Part shown: positions 25,722 to 34,564 of the stretch, one piece after another
Layout of the letters: each line of letters begins with the position of its first letter
Position numbering within the stretch: the first letter of the stretch is position 1
From: B1 sp964443415
Lineage (GTDB): Bacteria; Bacteroidota; Bacteroidia; UKL13-3
Reading direction: 5' to 3'
DNA length: 64,000 bases
Assembly (NCBI GenBank): GCA_964443415.1
Contig: CAYUDC010000002.1
Span: 1-64,000, forward strand
Position numbers and translations under genes: made by a program
Notes under the pieces: model-generated
Database searches by the model: none
What the model was told of the DNA's origin: nothing
What the model saw: only the letters and a program-made list of their open reading frames with translations

Positions 25722-27980
25722 ATGAGTTTAAAAGAAGATGCTTTAAAATATCACAGCAAAGGTAAACCGGGTAAGATTGAGGTTATTCCAACCAAACCTA
25801 CGAATACTAAAAGAGATTTGTCTTTGGCATATTCGCCAGGAGTGGCCGAACCTTGCTTGGCTATTGCAGAAAATCCAGATGACGTTTACAAGTACACAGC
25901 AAAGGGTAATCTTGTGGCTGTGATAAGTAACGGAACCGCAGTATTAGGATTGGGAGATATTGGTGCTTCTGCTTCTAAGCCTGTAATGGAAGGAAAAGGC
26001 GTGTTATTTAAAATCTTTGCAGATATTGATGTGTTCGATATTGAAATCAATACCAAAGACACAGAGGAATTTATAAGGACTGTTAAAAATATTTCTACCA
26101 CTTTTGGTGGGATCAATCTAGAAGACATTAAAGCGCCTGAGTGTTTTGAAATAGAACAACGACTCAAAGAGGAACTCGATATTCCTATTATGCACGACGA
26201 CCAACATGGCACAGCAATTATTACTGGTGCAGCCTTGTTAAACGCCTTAGAATTGGTTCAAAAGAAAATTGAAGAGGTGAAAGTTGTTTATAACGGCGCT
26301 GGTGCTTCGGCCATTTCTTGTGCAAAAATCATGATGGCTTTAGGGGTTAAACCAGAAAACCTAGTGATGTGTGATAGTAAAGGCGTTATCCGAAAAGATA
26401 ATGCAAATTTAGATGCCATCAAAAGACCGTTTGCAACCGCAAGAAACCTTCAAACACTGGAAGAAGCTATGGTTGGAGCAGATGTTTTTGTTGGCTTAAG
26501 CAAGGCAGATGTGGTAAGTCAGGATATGTTAAGGAGCATGAACCGCGATTGTATTGTGTTTGCCTTGGCTAATCCTAACCCAGAAATAACTTACGAATTG
26601 GCTATTGCCTCTAGACCAGACATTATTCTAGCAACTGGCAGGAGCGATTATCCTAATCAGGTGAACAATGTGCTTGGCTTTCCATACATTTTTAGAGGTG
26701 CGTTGGATGTAAGAGCGTCTAAAATCACCGAGGAAATGAAATTAGCAGCTGTCCATGCACTGGCCAAACTTACCAAAGAACCTGTTCCAGAGATTGTTAA
26801 TCTTGCCTACAATGAAAAAAATGTAACTTTTGGTAGAAGCTATATCATTCCAAAGCCAATAGATCCTCGATTAATTACCACCGTTTCGCCGGCTGTTGCA
26901 AAAGCTGCCATGGACTCTGGGGTAGCCAAGAATCCTATTACCGATTGGGAGGCTTATCATAATCAATTATTAAATAGGCTAGGGAAAGAAAGTAATTTTA
27001 TTCGTGCTATTGCAGATAAAGCCAAGCAAAATCCAAAGCGTGTGGTATTTGCCGAAGCCGATAACTATAAAATTTTGAGGGCTGCGCAAATTGTAAAAGA
27101 TGATGGTATCGCCCATCCTATTTTGCTTGGAAACAGAGCTAAAATTGAAGGATTAATAAACGAACATCAGGTTGCGCTAGGAGAGGTAGTGATCATTGAT
27201 CCAATGGAAGATGAGGAGAGAAGAAATAAGTATGCCGAAGTATTTTTTGCCAAGCGACAAAGGAGTGGAATTACTTTATACGAGGCCAAAAAATTGATGA
27301 GAGACAGGCAATATTTTGCTCCTATGATGGTTGAAATGGGTGAGGCAGATGCAATGATTAGTGGCCTTACAAAGAATTACCCTAGCACCATTCGTCCTGC
27401 ATTGCAAATTTTTGGTAAGGAAGAGGGCTCAAGTGTAGTGGCTGGAATGTATATTATGATCAGCAAAAAAGGGCCTTTGTTTTTTGCTGATTGCTCTGTT
27501 AACCGTGTTCCTGGCGTGCAGGAGCTTGTTAATATTACCAAACTTACCCATAAAGCTGTTTCTAACTTTAATATTAATCCTAGAATCGCCTTATTAAGTT
27601 ATAGTAATTTTGGGTCGGCTAAAGGCGATGTGCCAAGTAAAATGGCAGAGGTTAGGAAACAACTTAAAGCCCAACAGCCTACCATGGTGGTGGATGGAGA
27701 AATTCAGGCAAATGTGGCACTCAATCAAAAATTGCTTAGAGAGAATTTTCCTTTTAGCGAATTAGTAGGTGAACCTGTGAATACCTTTGTATTTCCTTCG
27801 CTTGCAGCGGGTAATATCACCTATAAAATGTTGCAGGAGCTTGGAGCGGCAGAGGCCATTGGCCCAGTTTTATTGGGCCTTAAAAAATCGGCGCATGTGC
27901 TTCAATTGGGTAGCAGTATCCGAGAAATAGTCAATATGGTAATGATTGCCGTTATCGACGCCCAAAGTAAATCAGCTTAA
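25722..27980 (+). CDS. maeB: NADP-dependent malic enzyme with phosphotransacetylase domain (MaeB)
   Basis: MaeB decarboxylates malate to pyruvate with NADP+. The 752-residue length is that of the two-domain form. Residues 1-~425 are the malic enzyme: LSLAYSPGVAEPC, IMHDDQHGTAI, VVYNGAGASAISCAKI, ANPNPEITYE. Residues ~430-752 are a phosphotransacetylase-like domain (RVVFAEADNYKILRAAQI, AGMYIMISKKGPLFFADC, VFPSLAAGNITYKMLQ), which in known MaeB proteins senses acetyl-CoA rather than catalysing. It stands alone. Its stop codon overlaps the stop of the convergent downstream gene by three bases, and a large hairpin lies 28 bases past the stop. Confidence 0.95.
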   Translation: MSLKEDALKYHSKGKPGKIEVIPTKPTNTKRDLSLAYSPGVAEPCLAIAENPDDVYKYTAKGNLVAVISNGTAVLGLGDIGASASKPVMEGKGVLFKIFADIDVFDIEINTKDTEEFIRTVKNISTTFGGINLEDIKAPECFEIEQRLKEELDIPIMHDDQHGTAIITGAALLNALELVQKKIEEVKVVYNGAGASAISCAKIMMALGVKPENLVMCDSKGVIRKDNANLDAIKRPFATARNLQTLEEAMVGADVFVGLSKADVVSQDMLRSMNRDCIVFALANPNPEITYELAIASRPDIILATGRSDYPNQVNNVLGFPYIFRGALDVRASKITEEMKLAAVHALAKLTKEPVPEIVNLAYNEKNVTFGRSYIIPKPIDPRLITTVSPAVAKAAMDSGVAKNPITDWEAYHNQLLNRLGKESNFIRAIADKAKQNPKRVVFAEADNYKILRAAQIVKDDGIAHPILLGNRAKIEGLINEHQVALGEVVIIDPMEDEERRNKYAEVFFAKRQRSGITLYEAKKLMRDRQYFAPMMVEMGEADAMISGLTKNYPSTIRPALQIFGKEEGSSVVAGMYIMISKKGPLFFADCSVNRVPGVQELVNITKLTHKAVSNFNINPRIALLSYSNFGSAKGDVPSKMAEVRKQLKAQQPTMVVDGEIQANVALNQKLLRENFPFSELVGEPVNTFVFPSLAAGNITYKMLQELGAAEAIGPVLLGLKKSAHVLQLGSSIREIVNMVMIAVIDAQSKSA

Positions 27981-28777
27981 TACCAAAGCTTTTTAGTATA
28001 AGTTCCTTTTTCGGTTTGAACCGACACAAGATACAAACTATGTGTTGGTTCGAACCGAAACAATAGTTGTGTACCATGTTGATTATTCTCTTGGTGAAAT
28101 GGAATGCTTTTGCCTTCCATGTTTACAATTTTCACATCCAACAATGGTAACTCAGACAGTATGGTTGCACCTAGCTCATTTTGAAGCAATTGAATGCTAG
28201 GAGCTGCTTTTACTTCTGAAATGCTGCTTAAAACATTGTTGAGGGTATATGTTTTAATAAATACTTTATCACCCTGCATGCTTTGGTCGTTATTTCCCAT
28301 TACTGCTGCCGCATAAAAGGTAATTTTTTCGTTTTGGGGTGTGCTTGGTGCTTTCCACTTAAACTTCCAAGTTTTGGTATCCCTTGCATTGCTGCCTCTT
28401 AAGTTATGTGTAACATAATCTGAAACCACTACACCAGAGTCTCCTGCCTCTAAAAATGTGCCTATATTTATAAATTCTAGTCCAGGATGTCTTGCATTTA
28501 GAGCAAACCCATATTTTTCTAATCCTGGATAATTACTGGTAACTTCAAAGTTGTAAATACTATCTGGACTAAACGTGCCTAGGTTTTCTACTCCATTTAT
28601 AAGTATTTTAAGTGAACCAATTTGATCTGGATTGTGATCACCTAAATGGCATGAGGCGCAACTTCCTTCCCCAGGCGCACCAGTAAGGTTAAACCCAATG
28701 GTTGAGGTGGCGTTGATGGTAAAGACGCTTATACAAGCAATGATCCCAGCAAAAAAAATCCCTGTAATCTTTTTCAT
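27977..28777 (-). CDS. Choice-of-anchor V domain exported protein
   Basis: A 266-residue protein with a signal peptide (first ~24 residues). The segment TGAPGEGSCASCH just after it is the mark of the choice-of-anchor V domain, a Reeler-like beta-sandwich with a Cys-x-x-Cys-His that resembles a heme site. The last ~60 residues (LLDVKIVNMEGKSIPF ... SVQTEKGTYTKKLWY) look like a short type A T9SS sorting tail. Location is probably the cell surface. The ATG lies inside the stem of the infB-side terminator hairpin, and its first eleven codons include the T-run. The 3' end overlaps the maeB stop by three bases. Function unknown. Confidence 0.82.
   Translation of the reverse strand: MKKITGIFFAGIIACISVFTINATSTIGFNLTGAPGEGSCASCHLGDHNPDQIGSLKILINGVENLGTFSPDSIYNFEVTSNYPGLEKYGFALNARHPGLEFINIGTFLEAGDSGVVVSDYVTHNLRGSNARDTKTWKFKWKAPSTPQNEKITFYAAAVMGNNDQSMQGDKVFIKTYTLNNVLSSISEVKAAPSIQLLQNELGATILSELPLLDVKIVNMEGKSIPFHQENNQHGTQLLFRFEPTHSLYLVSVQTEKGTYTKKLWY
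28009..28060 (+). repeat. Large hairpin made of two opposed iterated sites, after maeB
   Basis: 28012-28028 pairs with 28041-28057: 17 pairs with two G-U wobbles in the plus-strand RNA, extended by three A-U pairs on the outside. The loop is 12 bases. The arms contain GGTTTGAACC (28013) and GGTTCGAACC (28047). It lies 28 bases past the maeB stop and within the end of the convergent gene. There is no T-run after it, so it is more likely an mRNA 3'-end stabiliser than a terminator. Confidence 0.6.
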
Positions 28778-28786
28778 TACAGGGAT
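28751..28786 (-). terminator. Intrinsic terminator after infB that contains the next gene's start codon
   Basis: An 11-bp perfect stem (28776-28786 with 28758-28768) with a 7-base loop is followed on the minus strand by eight Ts (28751-28758). It lies 33 bases past the infB stop. The ATG at 28777-28775 of the following gene lies in the first arm and loop. Confidence 0.85.
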
Positions 28787-28819
28787 AGACCAAATTTTTT
28801 GGTAAAAAGTTGTATCTAG

Positions 28820-31293
28820 CTATTTAAGCGTACGTTTAACCTCTACTTCTTCGTAGGCTTCAACAAAATCACCTTCTCTTAAATCGTTATAGTTGTGAAT
28901 AGTTAAACCACAATCATAACCACTTGCTACCTCTTTAACGTCGTCTTTAAAGCGTTTTAGAGAAGATAGGGTGCTAGAGTAAACTACCACACCATCTCTA
29001 ATAAGCCTAACTTTTGAATTCCTTAATATTTTGCCATCAGTAACCATACATCCAGCAACTGCTCCTACTTTGGTAATTTTAAATACCTCCCTGATTTGGG
29101 CATTTCCAAGAATTTTCTCTTCAATGGTAGGAGCCAATAGTCCTTCGATGGCTGCTTTAATTTCTTCGATGGCATTATAGATAACAGAATACATCCTTAC
29201 ATCGATGGATTCTTGTTCTGCTAGTTTTCTTGCTTGCGCACTTGGACGCACCTGGAAGCCTACAATAATGGCATCTGAGGCCGAGGCGAGCATTACATCA
29301 CTTTCGGAGATTTGACCTACGGCTTTGTAGATTACGCTTACCTGAACTTCTTCTGTAGAAAGCTTGATTAACGAATCAGACAATGCTTCAACTGATCCAT
29401 CCACGTCGCCCTTCACAATAACTTTTAGTTCTTTAAAGTTACCAATGGCCAAACGTCTGCCAATTTCATCAAGCGTGATGTGTTTATTGGTTCTGATGCC
29501 TTGCTCGCGTTGCAATTGCTGGCGTTTATTGGCAATTTCTCTGGCTTCTGGTTCAGATTTAGTAATGATAAATCTATCGCCTGCTTGAGGTGCTCCGTCG
29601 AAACCTAAAATTACTACCGGTGTGCTTGGTCCGGCTACAGCCATTTTTTTGCCTCTTTCGTCGAACATGGCCCTAACTTTACCGCTGTTAACACCAGCTA
29701 AAATTGGGTCACCTACACGCATGGTTCCACTTTGAACCATTACTGTTGTAACAATACCTCTACCTTTATCTAAGGTAGCTTCAATTACGTTACCTACTGC
29801 ACGTTTATTAGGGTTTGCCTTTAAATCTAAGATTTCGGCTTCTAATAATACTTTATCTAAAAGTGATTCTATACCTAAGCCCTTTTTGGCAGAGATTTCT
29901 TGACATTGGTATTTACCACCCCATTCTTCAACAAGAATGTTCATGGCAGCCAATTGCTCTCTAATTCTATCTGGATTGGCAGCATCTCTATCTATCTTAT
30001 TTAAGGCAAAAACGATTGGTACACCTGCTGCTTGGGCATGCGAAATGGCCTCTTTGGTTTGAGGCATTACACTATCATCTGCTGCAATTACAATAATAAC
30101 AACATCTGTAAGTTTTGCTCCCCTTGCACGCATGGCTGTAAAGGCCTCGTGACCTGGCGTATCTAAGAAGGTGATTTTTTTACCTGAATCTAATTTAACT
30201 TCATAAGCACCGATGTGTTGGGTAATACCACCTGCTTCGCCTTTTACAACATTGGCACTTCTAATATAGTCCAATAATGAGGTTTTACCATGGTCTACGT
30301 GACCCATTACTGTTACAATTGGCGCTCTAGGCTCCAATGTGCTTGGATCATCTTCGTCTTCTTCTACAGCTTCCACCATCTCGGCCGAAACAAACTCAAC
30401 TTCAAATCCAAATTCTTCTGCAACTATCGCTATGGTTTCAGCGTCTAGTCTTTGATTAATTGAAACCATCATTCCAAGGCTCATACAAGCACTAATAATT
30501 TGTGTTACCTGAACACTCATCATATTGGCAAGTTCGTTAGCTGTTACAAACTCTGTTACTTTTAGTTTGTTCTTTTCTAACTCNNNNNNNNNNNNNNNNN
30601 NNNNNNNNNNNNNNNNNNNNNNNNNNNNNNNNNNNNNNNNNNNNNNNNNNNNNNNNNNNNNNNNNNNNNNNNNNNNNNNNNNNTTTTAGGAGAAGATTTA
30701 GGTTTTTTACCTGCCTCTAAGTCTATTTTACCAATAACCTTTAGTCCCTTTGCGTCTTCAACCACTGGTTCAACTATTTTAGGCTCAACCACTTCTATAG
30801 GTTCTGCAATTTTAACAGGAGGCGCAGTTTCAACCTTTTCAGCCTCTATTGGCTTTGGTTCTGGTTTTGCCTCTTCAATCACCGGAGTGGTAGGAATAGG
30901 AATTTGTGGCGCGGGCTCTACCGGTGGATTCCCAACCTTAGGAACTTCAACTTCTACTTTTTTAGCAGCAGTATTTACTAGTCCACTTTTGATAAGAATG
31001 CCATCTTCTTCCTCTTCTTCTTCTGCAACAGAATTTTTGGCTTTTGGTATCTCTATGACGGTATTTTGAGGCTTAACACGCTCTTTTCCAAGTTTGTTAG
31101 CCTCTTGTTTTACCTTCTTTTCTGAAGAGTACTCGGCCACAAGCAAACTATATTGCTCCTCTGAAAGCTTTGTGGTTGGCTTTGCTTCTATTTGATGGCC
31201 TTTTTTAGCCAAGAATTCTACGGCGGTTGTTAAACCCACATTGAATTCCTTAGCTACTGCACTCAATCGTTTTGTTCCTGTTGTTTCGCTCAT
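28820..31293 (-). CDS. infB: Translation initiation factor IF-2, interrupted by an assembly gap
   Basis: IF-2 is the GTPase that places initiator tRNA on the ribosome. The N-terminal part (from 31293) has the IF2-N helix domain (RLSAVAKEFNVGLTTAVEFLAKKG) and a Glu/Pro/Lys-rich linker. The C-terminal part is open from 30583 (KVTEFVTANELANMM) to 28820 with GHVDHGKTS, DTPGHEAF and NKID, then domains II-IV. The 100 Ns at 30584-30683 fall in the linker just before the second N domain. The two flanks are in different frames if the gap is taken as exactly 100 bases, so its size is a placeholder. It is not evidence of a broken gene. Third gene of rimP-nusA-infB; the true length is unknown. Confidence 0.95.
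30584..30683. other. Assembly gap (100 Ns)
   Basis: One hundred consecutive unknown bases inside infB. The neat size suggests a scaffold placeholder. The low-complexity linker of IF-2 is a likely cause of assembly failure. Confidence 0.98.
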
Positions 31294-31374
31294 TCTGCGC
31301 TTTAATTCCTATAAATTTGTGCGAATATCGTTATTTATCATGGATATTCCTCATGTTGGTTTTATGACAATTGA

Positions 31375-32610
31375 TTATTCGAATTCAGCTTCAAGAATTC
31401 TTCTTACTTCCTGAATGGTTTCTTCTTCCAAATCAGTGCGTCTTACTAATTCTTCATTAGACATGTTTAAGACTGCTTTCGCGGTGTCTAATCCTAGTCC
31501 TTTTAGTTCGTCAATAATCCAACTATCTATTTCGTCCGAGAATTCGTCTAGGTCAATATCCTCTTCTTCTACCTCTGCTTCGCGGTAAACATCAATTTCA
31601 TAGCCCACCAATTTTCCAGCCAATTTAATATTATGTCCACCTTTACCAATGGCCAAGGAAACTTGGTCTGGTTTAAGATAAACACTCACGCGTTTTTTAA
31701 TGTCGTCTATTTTAATGCTGCTTATTTTGGCAGGACTTAAAGCCCTTTGAACCAATAAAGAGGTATTGGAGGTGTAGTTAATTACATCAATGTTTTCGTT
31801 TCTTAACTCCCTAACAATACCATGAATCCTAGAACCTTTCATACCCACGCAAGCACCTACTGGATCAATTCTATCATCGTAACTTTCTACAGCTACTTTG
31901 GCTCTTTCTCCGGGTTCTCTTACAATCTTCTTGATGCTAATTAGCCCATCAATAATTTCTGGTACTTCTTGTTCAAACAACCTTTCTAAGAATACAGGGG
32001 ATGTTCTAGATAAAATAATTCTAGGGTTACCATTATGCATTTCTACCTTAAGTACTACGGCACGAATGGCATCACCCTTTTTATAGAAATCTGCTGGTAT
32101 CATTTCGGTTTTAGGTAACAATAGTTCATTACCTGCATCATCCAATACCATGATTTCTTTTTTCCAGATTTGGTAAACTTCTCCTGCAATTATTTCACCT
32201 ACTCTGTCTTTATATCTCTTGTAGAATTCGTCTTTTTCTAATTCTAAAACTTTTGACAATAAGGTTTGACGTGCAGAAAGTACAGCTCTTCTTCCAAAAA
32301 TGGCTAAGCCAACTTCCTTAGTTACATCTTCGCCAATTTCAAAATCAGGCTCAATTTGTCTTGCCTCTGAAATTGAAATTTGTGTGTTTTCGTCTTCTAC
32401 CTCGCCATCATGCACAATTACTCTATTGTGCCAAATTTCAAGGTCACCGCTTTTGTCATTAATGATTACGTCAAAGTTTTCATCATTATTAAAACGTTTG
32501 CGCAACATTCCGCGAAATACGTCTTCTAACACGCGCTGCATAGTGGCGCGATCGATGTTTTTAAACTCCTTAAACTCGCTAAACGAATCAATTAGTCCTG
32601 CACTGTGCAT
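31375..32610 (-). CDS. nusA: Transcription termination/antitermination factor NusA
   Basis: NusA binds RNA polymerase and nascent RNA and modulates pausing, intrinsic termination and antitermination. The 411-residue protein has the N-terminal polymerase-binding domain (FKEFKNIDRATMQRVLEDVF), an S1 domain (~130-200, GEIIAGEVYQIWKKEI), then KH1 and KH2 with the RNA-binding loops VGMKGSRI and IGKGGHNI. It ends in a short acidic segment and a helical tail. It lies 21 bases after rimP and 81 before infB. The operon leader carries an intrinsic terminator, so feedback by NusA is plausible. Confidence 0.96.
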   Translation of the reverse strand: MHSAGLIDSFSEFKEFKNIDRATMQRVLEDVFRGMLRKRFNNDENFDVIINDKSGDLEIWHNRVIVHDGEVEDENTQISISEARQIEPDFEIGEDVTKEVGLAIFGRRAVLSARQTLLSKVLELEKDEFYKRYKDRVGEIIAGEVYQIWKKEIMVLDDAGNELLLPKTEMIPADFYKKGDAIRAVVLKVEMHNGNPRIILSRTSPVFLERLFEQEVPEIIDGLISIKKIVREPGERAKVAVESYDDRIDPVGACVGMKGSRIHGIVRELRNENIDVINYTSNTSLLVQRALSPAKISSIKIDDIKKRVSVYLKPDQVSLAIGKGGHNIKLAGKLVGYEIDVYREAEVEEEDIDLDEFSDEIDSWIIDELKGLGLDTAKAVLNMSNEELVRRTDLEEETIQEVRRILEAEFE

Positions 32611-32631
32611 ATGATTTATATTTATATTATT

Positions 32632-33096
32632 TTAGTTAAATGAAACTTGTACTAAAGACGACTCAACATCCTTAAATGATATATTTTTTAAACTTATTTC
32701 CTTCGCTTGATAAGCCTTCTTTTTATCTTTTAAATGTATGGTAATGCTTTCTTCATTTACCTCTACCAATTTCCCTAATAATTCAGTCTTTTCTACCAGG
32801 GTAACCTTTAATTCTCTACCTATGTGCTTGTGATATTGCCTTAATAGTTTTAATGGCCTATCAACACCTGGCGAAGAAACTTCTAAGGTGTAAGGGATTT
32901 GTCCGAAATCAATTTCATCCAATTTTAGCGACAGGAACTTATTAAATTTCCTGCACTGTTCTATGGTTAATGGTCCCTCACTGTCTAAGTAAACCATTAA
33001 TTTAGAGCCTGGATGTTTGTGTTCAATATCAACCACAAACACCTCTGGTTCAAGAACCTCTTTACTCCATTCTATTATCTGTTCTGTAATCTGCAT
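32632..33096 (-). CDS. rimP: Ribosome maturation factor RimP
   Basis: RimP assists 30S subunit assembly. The 154-residue product contains LMVYLDSEGPLTIEQCRKFNKFLS and the hallmark LEVSSPGVDRPL, followed by the C-terminal SH3-like domain (LLGKLVEVNEESITIHL). An in-frame ATG at 33129 would add eleven residues encoded by the terminator hairpin itself, so the ATG at 33096 (MQITEQII) is chosen. It heads rimP-nusA-infB, with a consensus promoter at 33147-33177 and a terminator hairpin between promoter and start. Confidence 0.92.
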   Translation of the reverse strand: MQITEQIIEWSKEVLEPEVFVVDIEHKHPGSKLMVYLDSEGPLTIEQCRKFNKFLSLKLDEIDFGQIPYTLEVSSPGVDRPLKLLRQYHKHIGRELKVTLVEKTELLGKLVEVNEESITIHLKDKKKAYQAKEISLKNISFKDVESSLVQVSFN

Positions 33097-33099
33097 GGT

Positions 33100-33127
33100 A
33101 AAAAAAGAGGGGACTTTTGGTCCCCTC
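33100..33127 (-). terminator. Intrinsic terminator hairpin in the rimP-nusA-infB leader
   Basis: A 7-bp G/C-rich stem (33121-33127 with 33107-33113) extended by one C-G pair, a short loop, and then seven Ts on the minus strand. The T-run ends three bases before the rimP ATG. The promoter of the operon lies upstream of it, so it is in the leader RNA and not only at the end of the previous gene. Confidence 0.75.
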
Positions 33128-33146
33128 ATTATCTTTAAATACAGTG

Positions 33147-33177
33147 CAAATATACCCCTAATTTATTAATTGTCAAA
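33147..33177 (-). promoter_or_regulatory. Promoter of rimP-nusA-infB
   Basis: On the minus strand TTTG (33177-33174) is followed by exactly 19 bases and then TATATTTG (33154-33147). This is the full Bacteroidota -33/-7 consensus. Transcription should start near 33140, about 44 bases before the rimP ATG. Confidence 0.7.
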
Positions 33178-33178
33178 T

Positions 33179-34450
33179 TTATTTGCCATTAAAGAGTTTG
33201 TATCTGTCGTACTGCTCTTTTCCGAATTTGTTAATTTCCTCCATCATTTTCATAAATCTCTTAGGAGCATCTAGGGTTGTAAACTTGGTGTAAAGGGTTT
33301 TTGACTTGGCATATTCATCCATCCAAATATAAGCCTCCATTAGGTTTACATAGATAGCCATTGTAACCTCTTCATTAATTCTGGCTTTTTTATTGCCTAA
33401 ATCAGATTCGGTAAGTGCCTTCTCGTAAATGGTAATGGCTTCTTGTATTTTTACCTTGGCGTCTTTTTTTTCATAATCCTCAGATAAACCATTATATCCT
33501 TCTACCAAAGCTAAATAGGCAGTAGCTAAATCTGTATAATCTTGTTTTTTATCTTTTACTTGATAAACAATGGCCTCTCTCTTAGTTTTCTTAAAGGCAT
33601 AATCTGAGTTTAGTAAATTTTGAATTATTTTTAAGCCATTCTCTACCGAACTTAATTCTAAACCTTCAATTGTTTTTTCTTGATTGTAAGTCCACCAACT
33701 TCTAATAGCACTCTCGCTTGTATATTCACCAGGGATATTAAAGTATTGGTCTTGAGAAATTTCTGATGGCACCTCATTGTAAATTACCCCTTGCGCTGTC
33801 TCAACTTTTAAAGTAATTAATCGCTTATAAGGCACTTTCATATAATATGCTTTATAAGGTGTTGAAGTACCATTAGAAATCTTAGTCATGTCTTTTACTG
33901 TTAATTCAGGCTCTTTTACTTCTAATTCGCCTAAAATAGCAGTGATGGTAACAGCATTACTTGCTCCATTGCTAAAGCCTTCCAATTTTAAATAGGTACC
34001 TGCTAGTTGTTCGTTGTTAAAAGACTTTTTTAACTTAGGTTCTGGATAGGTAGTTTTATAGGGTTGAGAAGGAATTCTTTTAATGGGTTTTCCTCCATTG
34101 GCCAATTGCTGATCGGCAATTTTTTGAATAGTTGATTTTTTCTCATAAATCTCTAATTCTTTTAAATATTGTGCCTCTGCATCCTTAACCTTTTGAGGAT
34201 AGGCTGCCATTTCTGCTTGATACTCTTGTTCGGCTTTGGCAACTTTTTCTTTATGTTCGGCCATAATTTTTTGATTGGCCTCCTCTACATTATAAACCAC
34301 TTTACTTTGATAATTCTTAATCGATTTATCGAGTGGCTTTTTAGGCAATTGAATAAACTCGAAGTTGGTTTCGGTTTTATCTACATCTTGTGCTTTAATT
34401 GCAAAGCTTGCAACTACCATGTAAAGCACCAATAGGGAAAGGTTTTTCAT
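33179..34450 (-). CDS. Exported protein of unknown function with coiled coil and TPR-like C-terminus
   Basis: A 423-residue protein with a signal peptide (MKNLSLLVLYMVVASFAIKA). An open frame reaches 34474, but the ATG at 34450 gives the clean signal sequence. Residues ~45-115 are a charged, Ala/Glu/Lys-rich coiled coil (AEHKEKVAKAEQEYQAEMAA). The middle is beta-rich, and the last ~170 residues are helical with a TPR-like pattern (AIYVNLMEAYIWMDEYAKSK). I do not recognise the family. It is monocistronic and probably periplasmic, ending just upstream of the rimP promoter, whose -33 element touches the stop. Confidence 0.75.
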   Translation of the reverse strand: MKNLSLLVLYMVVASFAIKAQDVDKTETNFEFIQLPKKPLDKSIKNYQSKVVYNVEEANQKIMAEHKEKVAKAEQEYQAEMAAYPQKVKDAEAQYLKELEIYEKKSTIQKIADQQLANGGKPIKRIPSQPYKTTYPEPKLKKSFNNEQLAGTYLKLEGFSNGASNAVTITAILGELEVKEPELTVKDMTKISNGTSTPYKAYYMKVPYKRLITLKVETAQGVIYNEVPSEISQDQYFNIPGEYTSESAIRSWWTYNQEKTIEGLELSSVENGLKIIQNLLNSDYAFKKTKREAIVYQVKDKKQDYTDLATAYLALVEGYNGLSEDYEKKDAKVKIQEAITIYEKALTESDLGNKKARINEEVTMAIYVNLMEAYIWMDEYAKSKTLYTKFTTLDAPKRFMKMMEEINKFGKEQYDRYKLFNGK

Positions 34451-34492
34451 TTCTATTTTTCTTAAAAGTGCCACAACTTATGTCTTTTTTTT

Positions 34493-34502
34493 GGTTTGAA
34501 CC
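34493..34502. repeat. Iterated palindromic site GGTTTGAACC
   Basis: Intergenic copy between two divergent genes. It has the fullest symmetry seen: TTGGTTTGAACCAA, a 14-bp near-palindrome. Confidence 0.6.
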
Positions 34503-34547
34503 AAATACAATAAAAAAGCCTAATCTGTTTTTTATTGCCTAAGCCAA

Positions 34548-34555
34548 TATCTTTG
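34548..34555 (+). promoter_or_regulatory. Candidate -7 box for the DUF4421 genes
   Basis: TATCTTTG matches TAnnTTTG and ends nine bases before the ATG at 34565. A -33 element is not clear. Confidence 0.35.
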
Positions 34556-34564
34556 TTGAATTGC

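Noticed and set aside
28820..30523. A separate short IF-2 gene starting at 30523
   Set aside because: The frame is open up to the gap at 30583 and matches internal IF-2 sequence; it is one gene split by Ns.
33097..33129. Eleven extra residues at the RimP N-terminus
   Set aside because: They would be encoded by the terminator hairpin and do not fit the RimP family.
34535..34564. TTG start for the first DUF4421 gene
   Set aside because: It would put ten residues before the signal peptide and lies ahead of the -7 box.
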